From: Daedaleopsis sinensis
Taxonomy: Eukaryota; Basidiomycota; Agaricomycetes; Polyporales; Polyporaceae
DNA: 64,000 bases
Direction of reading: 5' to 3'
Assembly (NCBI GenBank): GCA_033807695.1
Contig: CM066309.1
Location: forward strand, 1,488,001 to 1,552,000
Position numbers and translations under genes: made by a program. Below are positions 45,850 through 58,210 of this stretch, piece by piece (within the stretch, counting starts at the first letter, position 1; each line of letters begins with the position of its first letter). Under the pieces are notes generated by a model. It was not told the DNA's origin, did not search any database, and saw nothing but the letters and a program-made list of their open reading frames with translations.

Positions 45850-46536
45850 TCAAACTGGATGAGAGTCGTGCTGACGGTCCGAGTCCTGCATAGATCGGAG
45901 GACACGAAAAACAGCATTGACGCCCATACGGACAGAGTCCGCATCTTCTTCCATAGTCCGAGCCAAGACGGTGGACAGCTTGTCCGGGTGCCAGCGCAGA
46001 AGAGCCGTTCGGAGTAGATCTTTTCTTGAAGGAGTCTTCGTTTTCACGCGGAGCGGCGCGAGAAGAAACTCGGCCACAGCGTCACGGGTCAGGTCATCGA
46101 CGGACGACGGCGAAGGAGAGACAGGCCAAGGGATGTCTTTGAATGATATGGGGCTGGTAGAAGCAAGGAGGGCGCGCCAGCGTTCTTCATACGCGGCCCA
46201 TCGAGCGAGGATCTGGCGCTGCTCGTCGCGGATGCGGATTTCAGCGCGGAGGTGTTCGGTGCGGACTTTGTCCTTGCGGCCGTATGCGTCGCGCAGCCAG
46301 CCACCCGCACGGACCCACTCCATCTCGCCCTGCAGCGCCTCCTCTCGTTCCAGCTGGAGCTTCCGTTCGCGTGCAACCACCTCGCGCTTCTGTTTGTCCT
46401 CCCATGCACGACTGCTCCCAACGCTGGGTCGCTGGCGGGCTCCCGCATCGGCATCTTGGGACTGTTGCGGAAAGACAGCTGGCGTGACCGGGACACTACA
46501 AGTTGTTGGAGGTGGGAAGGCGAAGTAGCCGGCCAT
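45850..46536 (-). CDS. Coiled-coil protein with C-terminal WHPDK motif (228 aa)
   Basis: Single exon. The first ATG in frame is at 46536 (MAGYFAFPPPTTC). Residues about 45-130 are a charged helix (KQKREVVARERKLQLEREEA) likely to form a coiled coil. Near residue 185 comes LLRTALLRWHPDKLSTVLAR, which resembles the HPD-containing helix of J domains and the C-terminal RWHPDR segment of NFKBIL1-like proteins, without a complete J domain. The function is unknown. It is divergent from the Cys-repeat gene at 46833, with a 296 bp shared upstream region. Confidence 0.75.
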   Translation of the reverse strand: MAGYFAFPPPTTCSVPVTPAVFPQQSQDADAGARQRPSVGSSRAWEDKQKREVVARERKLQLEREEALQGEMEWVRAGGWLRDAYGRKDKVRTEHLRAEIRIRDEQRQILARWAAYEERWRALLASTSPISFKDIPWPVSPSPSSVDDLTRDAVAEFLLAPLRVKTKTPSRKDLLRTALLRWHPDKLSTVLARTMEEDADSVRMGVNAVFRVLRSMQDSDRQHDSHPV

Positions 46537-46832
46537 AAACGGGAGTAGGGAGCAGGACAAGACGACTGGGACGAGACAGCGGAGAGATTAAAGTCGGAGA
46601 GAGGATTAAGAACCAGACCCCTGGGACCCCGAAACCACGTAACGCCCAAAGCCAACGCATTGATTCTCGTCCATAAAAATATTAGTCGCAACATCGAGCT
46701 CCTGCAGCAAGCTTTTAGCAACACACTAGGCAGAGAGTGGATTGAACGTCGTGAAATAAAGCGGGTGTGAAGCCTACCAAGAGCGAAAGAGAGGGTGGAT
46801 TCGTTTGAACTCCGCCACGAGGAAGTGTGAGA

Positions 46833-49800
46833 ATGCCCGAATTGGAAGAAGACCAACGCAGACTGTGCTGTCCCAGTCTATCGCAGTCCACTCCCAGTCG
46901 ACACCGCCAGAGACTATCGCCAGTCGTCGTCTGGCGCCAGCTTCTTCGGATGGGCTCGTATTATCGCGAGCATGTGTCCTTCCCCAACGTCGCTGCTGGT
47001 CCCTATCCCCCCCATGTCATCGCCGCCCTCGAGAACAACGTCGCCAATGTACAGAACGCTTCTTCCGCCGACGCGGACGCGCCCCACGCCCGACGCTGTT
47101 CCGTGAAGGGATGCTCCTCTCCCCTCGATCCAACGTACCCGCACAAGATGTGCGAAGAGTGTCGCGGTCGCCATCGCGTATATGCTATGACAAAACGCGC
47201 CAAACGCAAGATGGAGAAGGCTCTTCTCAACAATTCGTCCTCGCAAGACGGACAGGGTGTTGTCTGGATCCCGCAGGACGAGTCGGCGCAGGAGCAGCGG
47301 CAACAGCAGGATCGGGAGAATGCGCAGTCTGCTCAGCCAGTCGCGGGTCCTTCGCGTCAGTACCAGGTGAGCCCAAAATCTTCACCGCGTCGAGCGTTAT
47401 GGCTTCGTTGTGATTCCGTCGCGGCTCGATGACCGTGGAGGCTGTTCGCCTGCATTTATAGTGCGTCCTGATTGGTATGGACGTATCTGCTGCAGACTCC
47501 TGTGAGTAGCGGATCTGCAGTGCTATTTGTTCGTAAATCTCCACCTCGCACCGATGTGCGCATGTTGACTGAGCCCCCCGACGCAAGGAGGGTCTGTCTA
47601 TCCAGCGGACCCGTGCAAAAGCTATCGAGCCTCTGACGACAACTGGGTATGGAGTTGCGGCCTATCCCTCAAAACACGCGTTATACGCGGTTGTGATACG
47701 GGGAATGATGAATCGTCACATTTCCCTTCATTCAGTCGAACTTCACGACATTATGTGTGTCAGACTACTCAGCATGGAGATCCTCTTCCAGACCAAACGT
47801 CTAGGGGAGAGTGGTCCTCAGCGCCAGGACTACATACTTGCTACAACTTCAAGTACTCGCCTGGTGCTCGCACACGCCTTGCACCCCAATCCTCGTCGCC
47901 ACTATAGTCAGTCATGCGCTCAGGGATACATCTCTCTTCTCCTGCCGATACCACCTATTTGATGTGGAAGGTAAGAGCAGACATGTAATCACATGAATCG
48001 TCCGACGCCCACATACACCTCTTCGGTGGCGGACGATCGGTTTATGCGCTTCTCGGAGGGTTTCCTGTTCATCTTTTGCAGAAAGTAATGGTTCATAGCA
48101 TGCTTGTACTGACGACCTCTAGTCTCAACCACAGGTGACACCAGTGCCGGACGAACGTTTGCAACACTTCGCATTCGATGATTCATGGAACCCTGAGGCA
48201 ATTGACCCTCGCCTATTCTCGCAAACGACGTCCGAGCTGGCTGGTGCATTGATCCTACCTGGCTCGGCACACGCTAACACCAGTCGAAGTCTATATGCGC
48301 GAAACGACCATGACCCACAAGAAACGCCACACCAGGAGACCCGCTCGTCAAGATCGCCAGCAGCTCCGGCCCCCCCTCCTCCTCCACCGGCTCCCGAAAT
48401 ACACCCTGTACTCGCAGAGGTTCTCAAAGCGGTCCCAAACTTCAACATGTCTACCCGCATCACCTCTGGTCCAACTGTGAGCGCACCCGCGTCTTCCGTT
48501 GAAGGCCCGCTCCCTCCGAGGTTCTGTTCGATCAAGGGTTGCAAGACACTCATCGCGGGCAACTCATTCTTCAAGATGTGCGAACCCTGTCGAGATCGAT
48601 ATCGCAATTATGGAACGACGAAGCGCGCGAAGTGGAAACGCGACAAGGAGGTAGCTGTCGCAGAACTGCACAAGCTACGGTCGGAAGAAGACGCGCGACG
48701 TGCCGCAAAAGGGCTCCCGCCCCTGCCCCCTGAGGAGGACAATTGGCACGAGTACAGCCCCGCCCTGGACGACGCATCTGGTGTCGCCCATAACGCGGAA
48801 GCGTCTTCGTCTTCGAGCACACCCATGCCGACGGAGAACGGCGAAGGCGAGCCACCTCCCGCGCGGATGTGCACGGTCTCGCATTGTCGCGAGATCCTTC
48901 CAGGAGACTACCAGTTCCTCCGCTGTGAACGACATCGTATTCAAAATCGCCACCACAGCAAGCTGAAGCGTGTCCGCGACAAGGAGGTGAAGGCACACGT
49001 GCACGATGAATGGGCCGCTGCTGTCGGGGTCGTCACCAACGGTGCCGGTGTGGACGACACCGACGACGACACCACTGTTCCCGACGTCCCTCTGAGCGCG
49101 AGCGACATCGCGCAGGTGTTTGGGGAGCTCGAGAAGGAGCTGCGCGACGCCAACCTCCCTCCCGAGTTCGCAGGGATCATGGCCGAGGCGAGCGTCCCGC
49201 CCGAAGATGACGTCGAGGACACGCCTCTTGGGGAGCCGAGCAGCGGGTTGCCCCCTGCCGCGCGCGGGACCCGCAGGACGAACCACGTCTGCTCCATCAA
49301 GACCTGCGCGAACCTGCTTTCGCCGAGCAACCCTTGGAAGATGTGCGACCTGTGCAGGTCACGCGATCGCGCGGGTCGCCGGCTCAAAGCGCTTCGCGAT
49401 AGTGGGTTAATCCCGCCCGAGGTCGCGGCGGGTAAGATCGTTGAAGTCAAGAGGGAGGTGGAGGGGCGGGAGAGGGAGCGAAAGGAGAAACAGAAGGAGA
49501 AAAGTAAAAAGAAGGCGAAGGAGAAGGCGAGCGCGAAGGAGAAGGGAAAGGGAAAAGGGAAGGGGAAGGGGAAGAAGGTCCAAGAGACGCCTATCACAGA
49601 TGCGGCGGAGTGTCCGGAGAACGTGGATGCTGCACCAGTCGCTGTCTCTGGCTCAGTTGCGCAACCGCAGCTCGCTGAAAACGCTGTGAACGCAGTGGAT
49701 GACGTTATGCACCATTCGCCGCCGAGCGTCTCACACACCGACCGGTCTGAGCATCGAGTCGATGGTGCACCTGTCCCGGACCACGCGAGCTTGGCGTTCA

Positions 49801-51391
49801 TAGAGCCAATGCTAGGTGAGCTTGCATCGACGTTGCAACGGCATCTCTCCCAGGTACGATCCATGTTTCACTGGCATGGTGTAGTACACTTAACGACGTG
49901 AGCGTTGCAGCTTGGAAGCGATGGTGCATCAGCTCTTGTGAACAGTTTGCGTTCGCCTGAGCAGCCGGACGCTACTGTGCCGCAGCTTCCACCTTCCGTT
50001 CAGGACAATATAGCCGCGACTACGTCGGTTCCAGCCGTCGCACCAGCCCGGAAGAAACGAAGCAAAGGGAAAGGAAAGGCCAAAGCGACTCCACAGTCTG
50101 CTGATGCCCCAGAGGCGGTGCAGCAGCAGCCTAGCACCTCCGAAGTTGCGGTTCCCCCGACATCGCAGGCCGAAGGAACGACCTCTGTAGCTTCCGCAGT
50201 TGACGGCTCAACCAACCCTGCTTTGCCTTATCCCCCTCCACCTCAGAATGGACAACCGCCTTATCCCTACTATATGCCGCCGCCCTATATGCCTCCTTAT
50301 CCGCCTCCGCCATCAAACTACCAGTATGGCTACCCACCACCACCACCGAAGGGTGCCTATCAACCACCTCCAATGTATCCGCCCCCATACGGATCCTACC
50401 CGTACCCATGCGCTTTTCCGGGGCACCCTCTCGCGTACCCTGGCCAGCCGTATCCGCCGCCCCCACCACCATTACAACCGGGGCAAGCATATCCACCTCC
50501 GGTGCACCCTTATTCCCCTCCACCTCCAACTGCAGATCAGCCACAGTCTTCGCCAGCGCCAATGTACCACCCTCCGCTACCGCCTTACCCTTATGCGCAT
50601 CACTTGCCTTACCCTCCACCCGGCCCGACGACTCCACAGCCGTCCTCTCCTGAGCAGCCCGCGAACCTGTACATGACGTGGCCGTCGAGTGCACCCAAGT
50701 CTCCGCCCGCGACAGAACAGCTAGAGCCGACGACCACTCCAGCGCCGCCTGCGCCGCCTACAGTCCTTCCTCAAGAGAATGCTGCCACCGAGCCGGTGTT
50801 TGAGTCGGTCCCGAACCACGGGAACGAACCAGCTCAGAAGCAGACCACGTTCATCGTGCGGACGAGCGAGACGTACGAGACGCCGCCGACCTACAGCAAC
50901 AAGCCGACGTTCGTGATCAAGCGGAGGCGCGAGGATGATTATGATGTGCTCACGACGCCACCGAAGCGTGCGCAGGTGGAGGCGCCGGGGCAGTTCTCGA
51001 CGTTCAGGATCACGTTACCGAAAGCGGGGCAGAGCGAACCGGTGCCTGCGCCGCAGACTCCCGTCCAGCTCCCTCGAGCTCTCGCTCAGGTTCAGGCTCA
51101 GACTCCGGTTGAGACTAATGCAAGAAAAGGCCCGACGGTGAGCACAACGTCAGAGAAGGTTCGTCAATACTCATTGATACGGTTCTCTGATCGCCTCTTG
51201 CTCATGCCATTCGTCGTCGTTAGGCACATTGCAGCAACAAGAGCTGCAAGCGGGCTCTGCCTGTGGGATCGAGCGGGTCCCTGTGCGAACGCTGTCGGGA
51301 GCGCTTGAAGAAGAAACAGACGCAGGCGAAGCATCGGTTCAGGTTAGAGCCGAAGGCCTTGGTAGGTCGTTTGGCGGGAGAGAGTACATAG
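46833..51391 (+). CDS. Protein with five tandem Cys-rich (putative zinc) modules, 1226 aa
   Basis: Four exons: 46833-47366, 48123-49853, 49911-51158 and 51224-51391, all joined in phase 0. Five modules share the spacing C-x4-C-x12-C-x2-C/H: residues 89/94/107/110, 313/318/331/334, 428/433/446/His449, 568/573/586/589 and 1174/1179/1192/1195. Most start CS(V/I)K.C and end (K)MC..CR.R followed by a basic stretch such as YGTTKRAKWKRDKE. Between modules 4 and 5 lie a Lys/Glu/Gly-rich run (about 625-665) and a Pro/Tyr-rich tract (about 860-990, PPPYMPPYPPPPSNY-like). Zinc binding and nucleic-acid binding are inferences from the spacing and the basic flank. I recognise no named domain. The first intron is 756 nt, far longer than its neighbours. 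Confidence 0.85.
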
Positions 51392-51826
51392 GCAGTTCCT
51401 GCTGCAGGTGCGACCTTACCAGCTTACATCTTGCTTAGAATTTCCAATTGTAGTCTTTTCGATTTAGCTTGGTGCTACTTATCGCCGCGAGCACTGGCTG
51501 CCAATCACAACACTCAACATTGAATAATAGGTGATGCTGCGATCCCGTTAGGCTGTTCCTGTCCACACGCTATAGTGAAGATAGACGAATGATCACTAGC
51601 ACCACCCGCAGTCAAATCCGTACTGCAATTGCAATTTCGTCGTCAAACGCGTTGGCAAGTCGACTTCCCACGGCTGCGACCCATCGATTAAGTACCGGGT
51701 CTTGTGGCCTCAACGAACTGCAACGCATGCATATGCACACATGTAAGTACAAGCTTCCATTGAGTTGCTCTGCCAATGCTTGTGCTGATTATATACGTCG
51801 CTAGCCTTTGCCAGATCCCTCTCAGC
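51392..51826 (+). promoter_or_regulatory. Upstream region of the HET gene, probable 5'UTR intron
   Basis: Between the Cys-repeat gene and the HET gene. A gtaagt at 51743 and ctctcag ending at 51825 would remove an 83 bp leader intron just before the ATG at 51827. No other coding signal. Confidence 0.45.
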
Positions 51827-54068
51827 ATGTGGCTACTGAGCACTGATCGTGCTGAACTACATCTTTTCACTGATCCTGCCAGCGTCGAAGGCGGGTACGC
51901 GATACTATCGCACACCTGGTCCTCTAGTCACGAACAATCCTTCCAAGATTGCCAAGCTCTACGTGACAAGTGCACCCTTTCCGGAGAAAACCCTCGCGAC
52001 CTCGCATGCGAGAAGGTCCGAAAAGCTTGCCTGTTGGCCGAGTCCCACGGATACAGGTGGATATGGATCGATACGTGCTGCATAGACAAGATGAGCAGCT
52101 CGGAGCTATCCGAGGCCATCAACTCCATGTTTCGCTGGTACACCTGCTCAGAGGTCTGCTACGCCTACTTGGAAGACGTTCCGAGCGATTGCGAGCTCGG
52201 CGCGCCCAACTCCGCCTTCCGCAACGCCCGGTGGCACACACGCGGATGGACTCTACAAGAACTCATCGCGCCCCAGCTTGTCTTATTCCTGTCCAAAGAC
52301 TGGGAGCCACTCGGGACCAAGGTGGAACATGCTCTCCTTCTGCAGGCCATCACCGGGGTTTCCGCTCAGGTCTTGACGCGCCAGCTGCATTATGCCCGAA
52401 CGAGTATCGCGTTCCGCATGCTCTGGGCCTCGAAGCGCCAGACCACTCGCCCGGAGGACGAGGCGTACTGTCTCATGGGCCTGTTCGACGTCAACATGCC
52501 CACCATATACGGCGAGGGTCGCCAGGCGTTTCAACGCCTCCAGCAGGAGATTATGAAGCAATCCTTCGACCCGTCTCTTTTTGCCTGGGGGTGGGGAATC
52601 CGTTCGACCACCGGACTCAAGGCTCTAGGATACGACGAAATGATCCGCTCTTTCTCTGCTATGCAGGGATTCGCGTACCTGCTAGCCGATTCGCCGCAAA
52701 GCTTTCGCTCGCTGAGTGGGATCGTAGTCCGTTTCACCCCCGCTACACCCCCTCCCGCACCTCATCCATATCTACCGTGGCAATGGGTCGGACGAGTGCG
52801 TGTACCCATGTGTCGTGCTTTTTTTTGATATCTGACTGTATCTATAGGATGAGCCAGAGGAAAGCGAGAAGCGCACGGTCGGACCTTTCGGAAGTATCGA
52901 GCTACCCAGGTTCACACCTACGAGCTACGGGGTAGAGTGCCGCTTCCCCATCATCGAAGTAGGCGATATAACAATTGCCGTTCTTCTATGCCACACCTTC
53001 CAGGGACATCTCGGTCTCTTCCTCCATCCATCTCCTGATCCTGTCCACGACCCGAAACGGAAGCGGTACCGCGCTGGCTACGGCTTCCTGAGGGAAGATG
53101 TCAACCGCCGCTCGTCTTACCGTATCATAGTGCTCGGAACCGACTTATACAACCTCGAATTTCACGGCAAACCTGTCAAGGCTGAGTGGCGCGACATCTT
53201 CATCGAGAACAGTCCCTTGCCAGTCTTCCGCGGGGAGGCATCCACCCGCATTTCCCCGCTGAACTGCGTCACCGCTACTCCACCCTTCCGCATCCCAAAC
53301 TGGCTGGTATCAAGACTGGCGTCGTTTGGTCTTGAGCTGCGTCAAGTCAACATATCGAGCAAGCCTAGTACTGCGCAGCCCGAGGAACCCCTCCGTGCGT
53401 ATGTGCAGTTCAACGACATGGTCCTTCTCGAGGGGCTTAGTCTCTGGCTCGGGACCTGTGCTGCTTCACCCGATACGAACGGTAGCAGCGCCGACTCGGA
53501 CAAGCGCCGACTCCACTGGGCCAGGGTCACTACTAGCGGCCGGACTACTTGGGGCCAGAGGAAGCCAGGACCCGCGGTGTCGCACGACTGCTCTGAGCAC
53601 CACATCGAGGACTGGCCTGGGTGGTCGAAGGCGTTCGGTGATTCTGAACGGACGGTGCTGCTGTCCTTCACCCGCTGCTTGCTCACTCCGAAGACGACGT
53701 TGGCGCTGCACATCGAGCTTCAGGGATCCGTGTACGCGGGGATCAGCCAACGTACGGGGGTATCTGTCCCGTCGCGCGAGCAGCTCGGGTTGCCTACTGT
53801 CTCACCTGCTTCGCCTGCGGTCACGCCCGGAATACCGCCCGAGGTGGAGTCGGCGTCGACGCCGAGGAACACCATCGAGTCGCTGATAGAAATGAAGTCC
53901 GACGTGAAAGAGTTGGGCACATTTTCAACGACAAGCGAAGCATCTCCCAGGGACAGTGCGAGTATGGAACCGGACTCAATCTTACAGCCAGAGCCTGGAG
54001 ACGAGTATTGTAATCCTGAATCAAAACACGAATGGGAACTCGTCGGTAGCGTTCAGGAGACGTATTAG
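51827..54068 (+). CDS. HET-domain protein (729 aa)
   Basis: Member of the fungal heterokaryon-incompatibility domain family, linked in ascomycetes to allorecognition and programmed cell death; basidiomycete members are mostly uncharacterised. Two exons, 51827-52795 and 52848-54068, phase 0. The N-terminus MWLLSTDRAELHLF is followed by GGYAILSHTW, YRWIWIDTCCIDKMSSSELS, MFRWYTCSEVCYAYLEDV and ARWHTRGWTLQELIAPQ, the standard HET blocks, then TTRPEDEAYCLMGLFDVNMP and IYGEGRQAF. The remaining 400 residues have no domain I recognise and end in a Ser/Pro-rich, acidic tail. An in-frame ATG 51 bp upstream would fall inside the presumed leader intron, so 51827 is preferred. Confidence 0.9.
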
Positions 54069-54255
54069 GCAGTAGACGGACTTACAGCGATAGCGAAGCT
54101 CAACATGATTGTTTACGGAAACTAGGAAGTTTGGGTACCACAACACGAGATTGGAGATAGTGGTACTACGAAGTATGGACGAGTCCGTGTCAATAATTTA
54201 TGGGATCCCTGGTCAGTGTTAGCGAGGCTGGGTAGCTCGATGGATAGTATCACAA
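54069..54255. other. Convergent 3' ends
   Basis: Short gap between the HET stop and the stop of the minus-strand membrane-protein gene; nothing seen. Confidence 0.5.
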
Positions 54256-55704
54256 CTACTTGGTGTTACAAATCGGCAGAGTCTCGATATTCGACGGTAT
54301 AGATATTTCAGTGAGGTTGACCACCTCCGCATCTTGAAAGCGCATGGCAGAGGCGACACGAGTGTCATCGGCCCAGAATGAAGTGCCATTGGGATGTATG
54401 ATCAACTGACGAGTGTTGAGAAGGATATGAGAACCCTGTACCAGTGGCCATACGTGATACGACCTTGCGGTTAGGCATGGAGATATTGCTTCGACAGATT
54501 TTGTAATTGACTCACAGCGAAGGAAAGCACTGCGATCTCCCACCTAAAAGTAGTAATAGTTTGAGATATCGAACAACACTGGGCATCACCAGTAGCCTGA
54601 CGTACGCGAAGCAAACACCTGCTAAGGGGTTTTTCTCCACGGAGTAAAATATTGTGTTCATGAGCATGATGACTGTACACCATACGGCCTCAGATTGCGA
54701 CCCATTCACGAAACATACTGCTGAACGCACCGAAGATGATAGCATATGCCCAGGTACCGTCTCTCACTAGTATGTAGAGGACGGAGTGTTTGGGACCGTT
54801 TATCAGTGTTCGCCTGGAAACGCTCATGGCAAACTTGATCAGGGTGAGAGCAAAGAGAGTCGTCTCAAAAACGAGAGGTAGAATCCTGCCAGTGTGTTGT
54901 GGCTTAGCAGCGGAAATAGCAAATAAACGAACTTGGACACACCAGTAAAATGGGAACAGTTTCGGTGTCGAGATGACCGCACATCCCGTGGACAAGTGGA
55001 ACGCCGGTATGGTTAGGTAGAGCATCCCGGACATAGACCCAATTTCGGCCAGGAGCAACGTCATGAGAACAACGAGAAGGTGTCGATTACGGTCATACAT
55101 TGCATAGACTCCTGTGAATTTAATCCTCGGTAACAGTATTGTTGCTGAACGGAGTGTCAGAACACACCTCGCATGACCAGTATTAGTTCCACAGTGAGAA
55201 CGAGACCCTCAATGATCACATTCTGGTAGATGAGCCAGATGCGACATTGTGTCGGGGTCCACACTATCTGATCTTGAATGAACCTGGATGTGATTGATCT
55301 ACATGAAGGGATTGTTTTACAGCGTTCTCACACGCAGCCAAACAGATAGGTGGCTTACTGACAGTAACGCGAGGTAGGGCACATGACGAACAAGCAGGTA
55401 AGTCCACTTCGACCATCGGTTGGGACCGCTATTCAGAATCGACATGAGGCTCAGGCTCTTCACCTGGAATGGAACCAACGGTGATTATCCCTACCGCCAG
55501 ATGAGCTCGACCTGGTAGAAACATCACTCAGGTCAGCACGGCTCTGCACAGTAGTCACGGTCACGAGGCCCGGGAATACCAGGGTCTCACCTCGTCCTCC
55601 ATATTGATAAGAACATCGTAGGCTAGAAATGACACCGCTGCGACAGCAGCCCGGGAAGTGCCTGTACATGCGATAGTAGTTGTCAGTCTGAGTCGTAGTC
55701 TCAT
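54256..55704 (-). CDS. DUF6533-type seven-helix membrane protein, copy I (about 299 aa)
   Basis: Basidiomycete-specific integral membrane family of unknown function. Nine exons: 55704-55591, 55511-55495 (17 nt), 55428-55359, 55267-55168, 55111-54943, 54885-54731, 54672-54606, 54543-54516 (28 nt) and 54435-54256, with all phases consistent. Family landmarks are VSFLAYDVLINMEDEVELIW, WSKWTYLLVRHVPYLALL, QCRIWLIYQNVIIEG, YAMYDRNRHLLV and GSHILLNTRQ after the last helix. The exon plan matches copy K at 58211-59710 (17, 67 and 28 nt exons have identical lengths). The start is uncertain: the ATG at 55704 keeps frame, but K has an additional upstream exon whose counterpart here is not clear. Confidence 0.8.
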
Positions 55705-56239
55705 CCAACCGAGTCACCTTGACCACCAAGTTTGTCTTCTATCGAACTCATATTCAGACAGCGGTGGGGATGTCTTCTGCATTGCGACACTAGCCGTAGC
55801 GATGTTATAAGTACACGCCCTCAAGGTGTATACGCCACCGATAGAATGACGGTCTTCGTTGATGAGGGCCTGTACATGACAACACGACGCCCGACATGCG
55901 CGTTGACCGTGGGTGAGATCACCGAGAGACGACCCAACAAGCGAATAGACACGTCTTTTCCTGCCATCGTTTGACAGGTACCAATTAACTTCCAGGCTCC
56001 TGTGACATCTAGATGAATTATAGTCGAAGGATATTGATAGAACGGTCCCGCCCACTATCATACCTCTACCATTCGCCCTATGATAGGTCAACCGCAATAC
56101 ATCATCGGTCAAGTGCTCATGATACGAACATTACGCACTGATAACATTCGATGACGGCTGAGATAGTCGTACAAGCTCACGTCAATCACCATTCGCAGGG
56201 AAAGCCCGCGCCCATGGCGATGTTACACTCGCTGACAGT
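55705..56239. other. Gap between membrane-protein copy I and the pseudogene
   Basis: A minus-strand frame with ATG at 55782 (MQKTSPPLSEYEFDRR) could be an alternative first exon of copy I but does not splice in phase. Otherwise no coding signal. Confidence 0.4.
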
Positions 56240-57385
56240 GATGAGCACTGGACGGAAAAGCGACTTCTAAGAGGCGTTACCAACCGCGAAGGAAATTACT
56301 GAGAGTTCCCAACTGTCACCATGTCAGATCCGAGCATCACGAGATAACGGGCTTCGGTAACTCACTAATAGCATATACCAGATAAGGTGTTCTTCTCGAT
56401 GTCGTACATCAGCATGTTCATGAGCATTATAACTGCAGCTGTATCAGCATCTCAGTATCGGCGTTGCAGAAACACTTACCGAAGATAATTGCGTACGCTC
56501 AGGTTCCGTCTCTCGTGAGTATGAGGATGAATATTGACCGTCTATGCACCTGCCCGAGGGCCATGATGCTGAAGAACTTGACTCTAAGGTCAGCACGAAG
56601 AGCGTGGTTTCCATAGCCAAGGATATTGTCCTATCAGTTAGAGTATATGTTAGCACGAGATGCTGCGCAGTGACTACCGTCGCTCACCAGTAAGAGGTGA
56701 ATAGACTCGGGGTCCGGACAACAAGGTATTGAGGCGTGAACTCGATCTTCGGAACTATGATAGCGAGGAGTGGAAAACATGAAGAATACAATCTCTCCAA
56801 CGAAGAGAGCATAGAGAGTTATAGTGATCCACCAGCTGCGATTGGACATGGCATAGACTGATCGCAACTCGTGTGGTTAACATGTATCCACTACGTGCGA
56901 TCAGGATGATCTCAACGGCGACATTGAGTACTTCGTTCAAAGCCGATCCAGGCTCTGCATTGCGAGCTCTCCCAGAAACAGCCTTATGGCTTGTGATTAT
57001 CAGTCAATTGTCCTAAAGTTTCAGGAGCATCTACTTACCCTTGAGCAAAGTATGGACCGTGTCGAATGGAGATGTACTACATCCATTTCATCCAACGATT
57101 TGGGCCCCTAGTAGGACTAGACGATGAATACGCTGGAAAGTGTTATGATCAGACATTAGCGAGCGGGAGAGCAGAGCAGGAATCTGGATTGCGGAGAGAT
57201 GAAGTGAGCGCAAGGAGAGGTGTTAGGGCCCCACCGCCAAATATATTCTACCTATGCAGGACGTTCTATAAGACCATAGTCGAGTTATGAGAGCGCTGAC
57301 TCGGATATCCTTACCTCATCGTCCAAGTTTATCAGGGTGTTCCACACGAGGAATGTCGTAGCTGCACTGGCAGGCCAAATCCGTC
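56240..57385 (-). pseudogene. Decayed DUF6533-type membrane protein, copy J
   Basis: Recognisable exons remain in order: 57385-57315 (ASAATTFLVWNTLINLDDE), a 17 nt exon at 57251-57235 (VEYIWR), then RWMKWM followed directly by an in-frame TAG at 57079-57077 where both intact copies have a Tyr codon. Further on, the VLNVAVEIILIAR segment (near 56930) is frameshifted relative to the preceding CRAWIGF, and VYAMSNRSWWITITLYAL (near 56850) remains. The helix ahead of the C-terminal exon is eroded (56311-56283), and the GSHxLLN exon is not identifiable. Intact genes lie on both sides in the same orientation. Confidence 0.75.
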
Positions 57386-58210
57386 GTCACTATAGAGGAA
57401 GGCTGTACTTTTAGCTGTCATAACCCCCCAACAATTTGACTACGTACGTATACCATCTCCGTCTGCCTTCACATTCACTGTCGCTAGGAGTGACTGAGAT
57501 AGCACCATACACCGTGTTCGACAGGCTCGGCCGTTTCGACGTTGAGTGTAACGCCTAAGGGCCGCGGGGGGGTTTTAACTCCTAGGTTCGACGCTTGGGC
57601 ATGTATGTATCTGTCATGCCACAGTTGTCGACAAGCGAGAAGCGCGAGAACTTGGCGAAAACGGCCGATATTGACGTCATTAGATAGCGGCTTTCCCATG
57701 GTTCTTAACTGCAGGCAGGTGTCACTTCAAACGTTCAAATGCCCGCTTCCCCGAGCCTCGAAGTCTTCTTTGGTCCCCTCGCAGTAGTACCAAGGGCCGC
57801 CGTCACCGTTTCGAGGTACATAGCGCTCCAGTAGGACATGCTGCGCAGTATGAGTGGTCCGAGACGGAGCACACTGGGTGTATGTTTTGACCGTCGTCAC
57901 ACATCATTAAGTCAATATTCGATTGAACGAGCCAGCTTCGAGAAGACCCACCACGTTGGACGTCTAACGTCCTATTCGCCGATGCACTCGGAGGTGACCT
58001 ATTCGGAAGAGATAAGCCTCGGGCCGCGGTAGATCAAATCCTATACTCACAAGGCATAGACCGCAGTGATGAGATGATGATGAGATGAGAGTGCCCGGTA
58101 GGCCAGCAATTAAGGTTGGACTATCATCGCATGTCAAGGTCTGATATCTGCCAGTGAGGCTTCAATCTGAGGAGCTGATATACAAATGCCGGTGTACCCG
58201 GGCACCGCCA
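57386..58210. other. Gap between pseudogene J and membrane-protein copy K
   Basis: No supported gene. The plus-strand frames at 57542-57787 and 57838-58032 look random. Confidence 0.5.

Noticed and set aside
55441..55494. Apparent in-frame TAG after VELIWR in copy I, suggesting a second pseudogene
   Set aside because: Using gtaggg at 55494 and the acceptor gaatag before 55428 restores the frame and matches the intact copy K.
55714..55782. MQKTSPPLSEYEFDRR frame as first exon of membrane-protein copy I
   Set aside because: No donor/acceptor pair joins it in phase to the first helix; the ATG at 55704 keeps frame without it.
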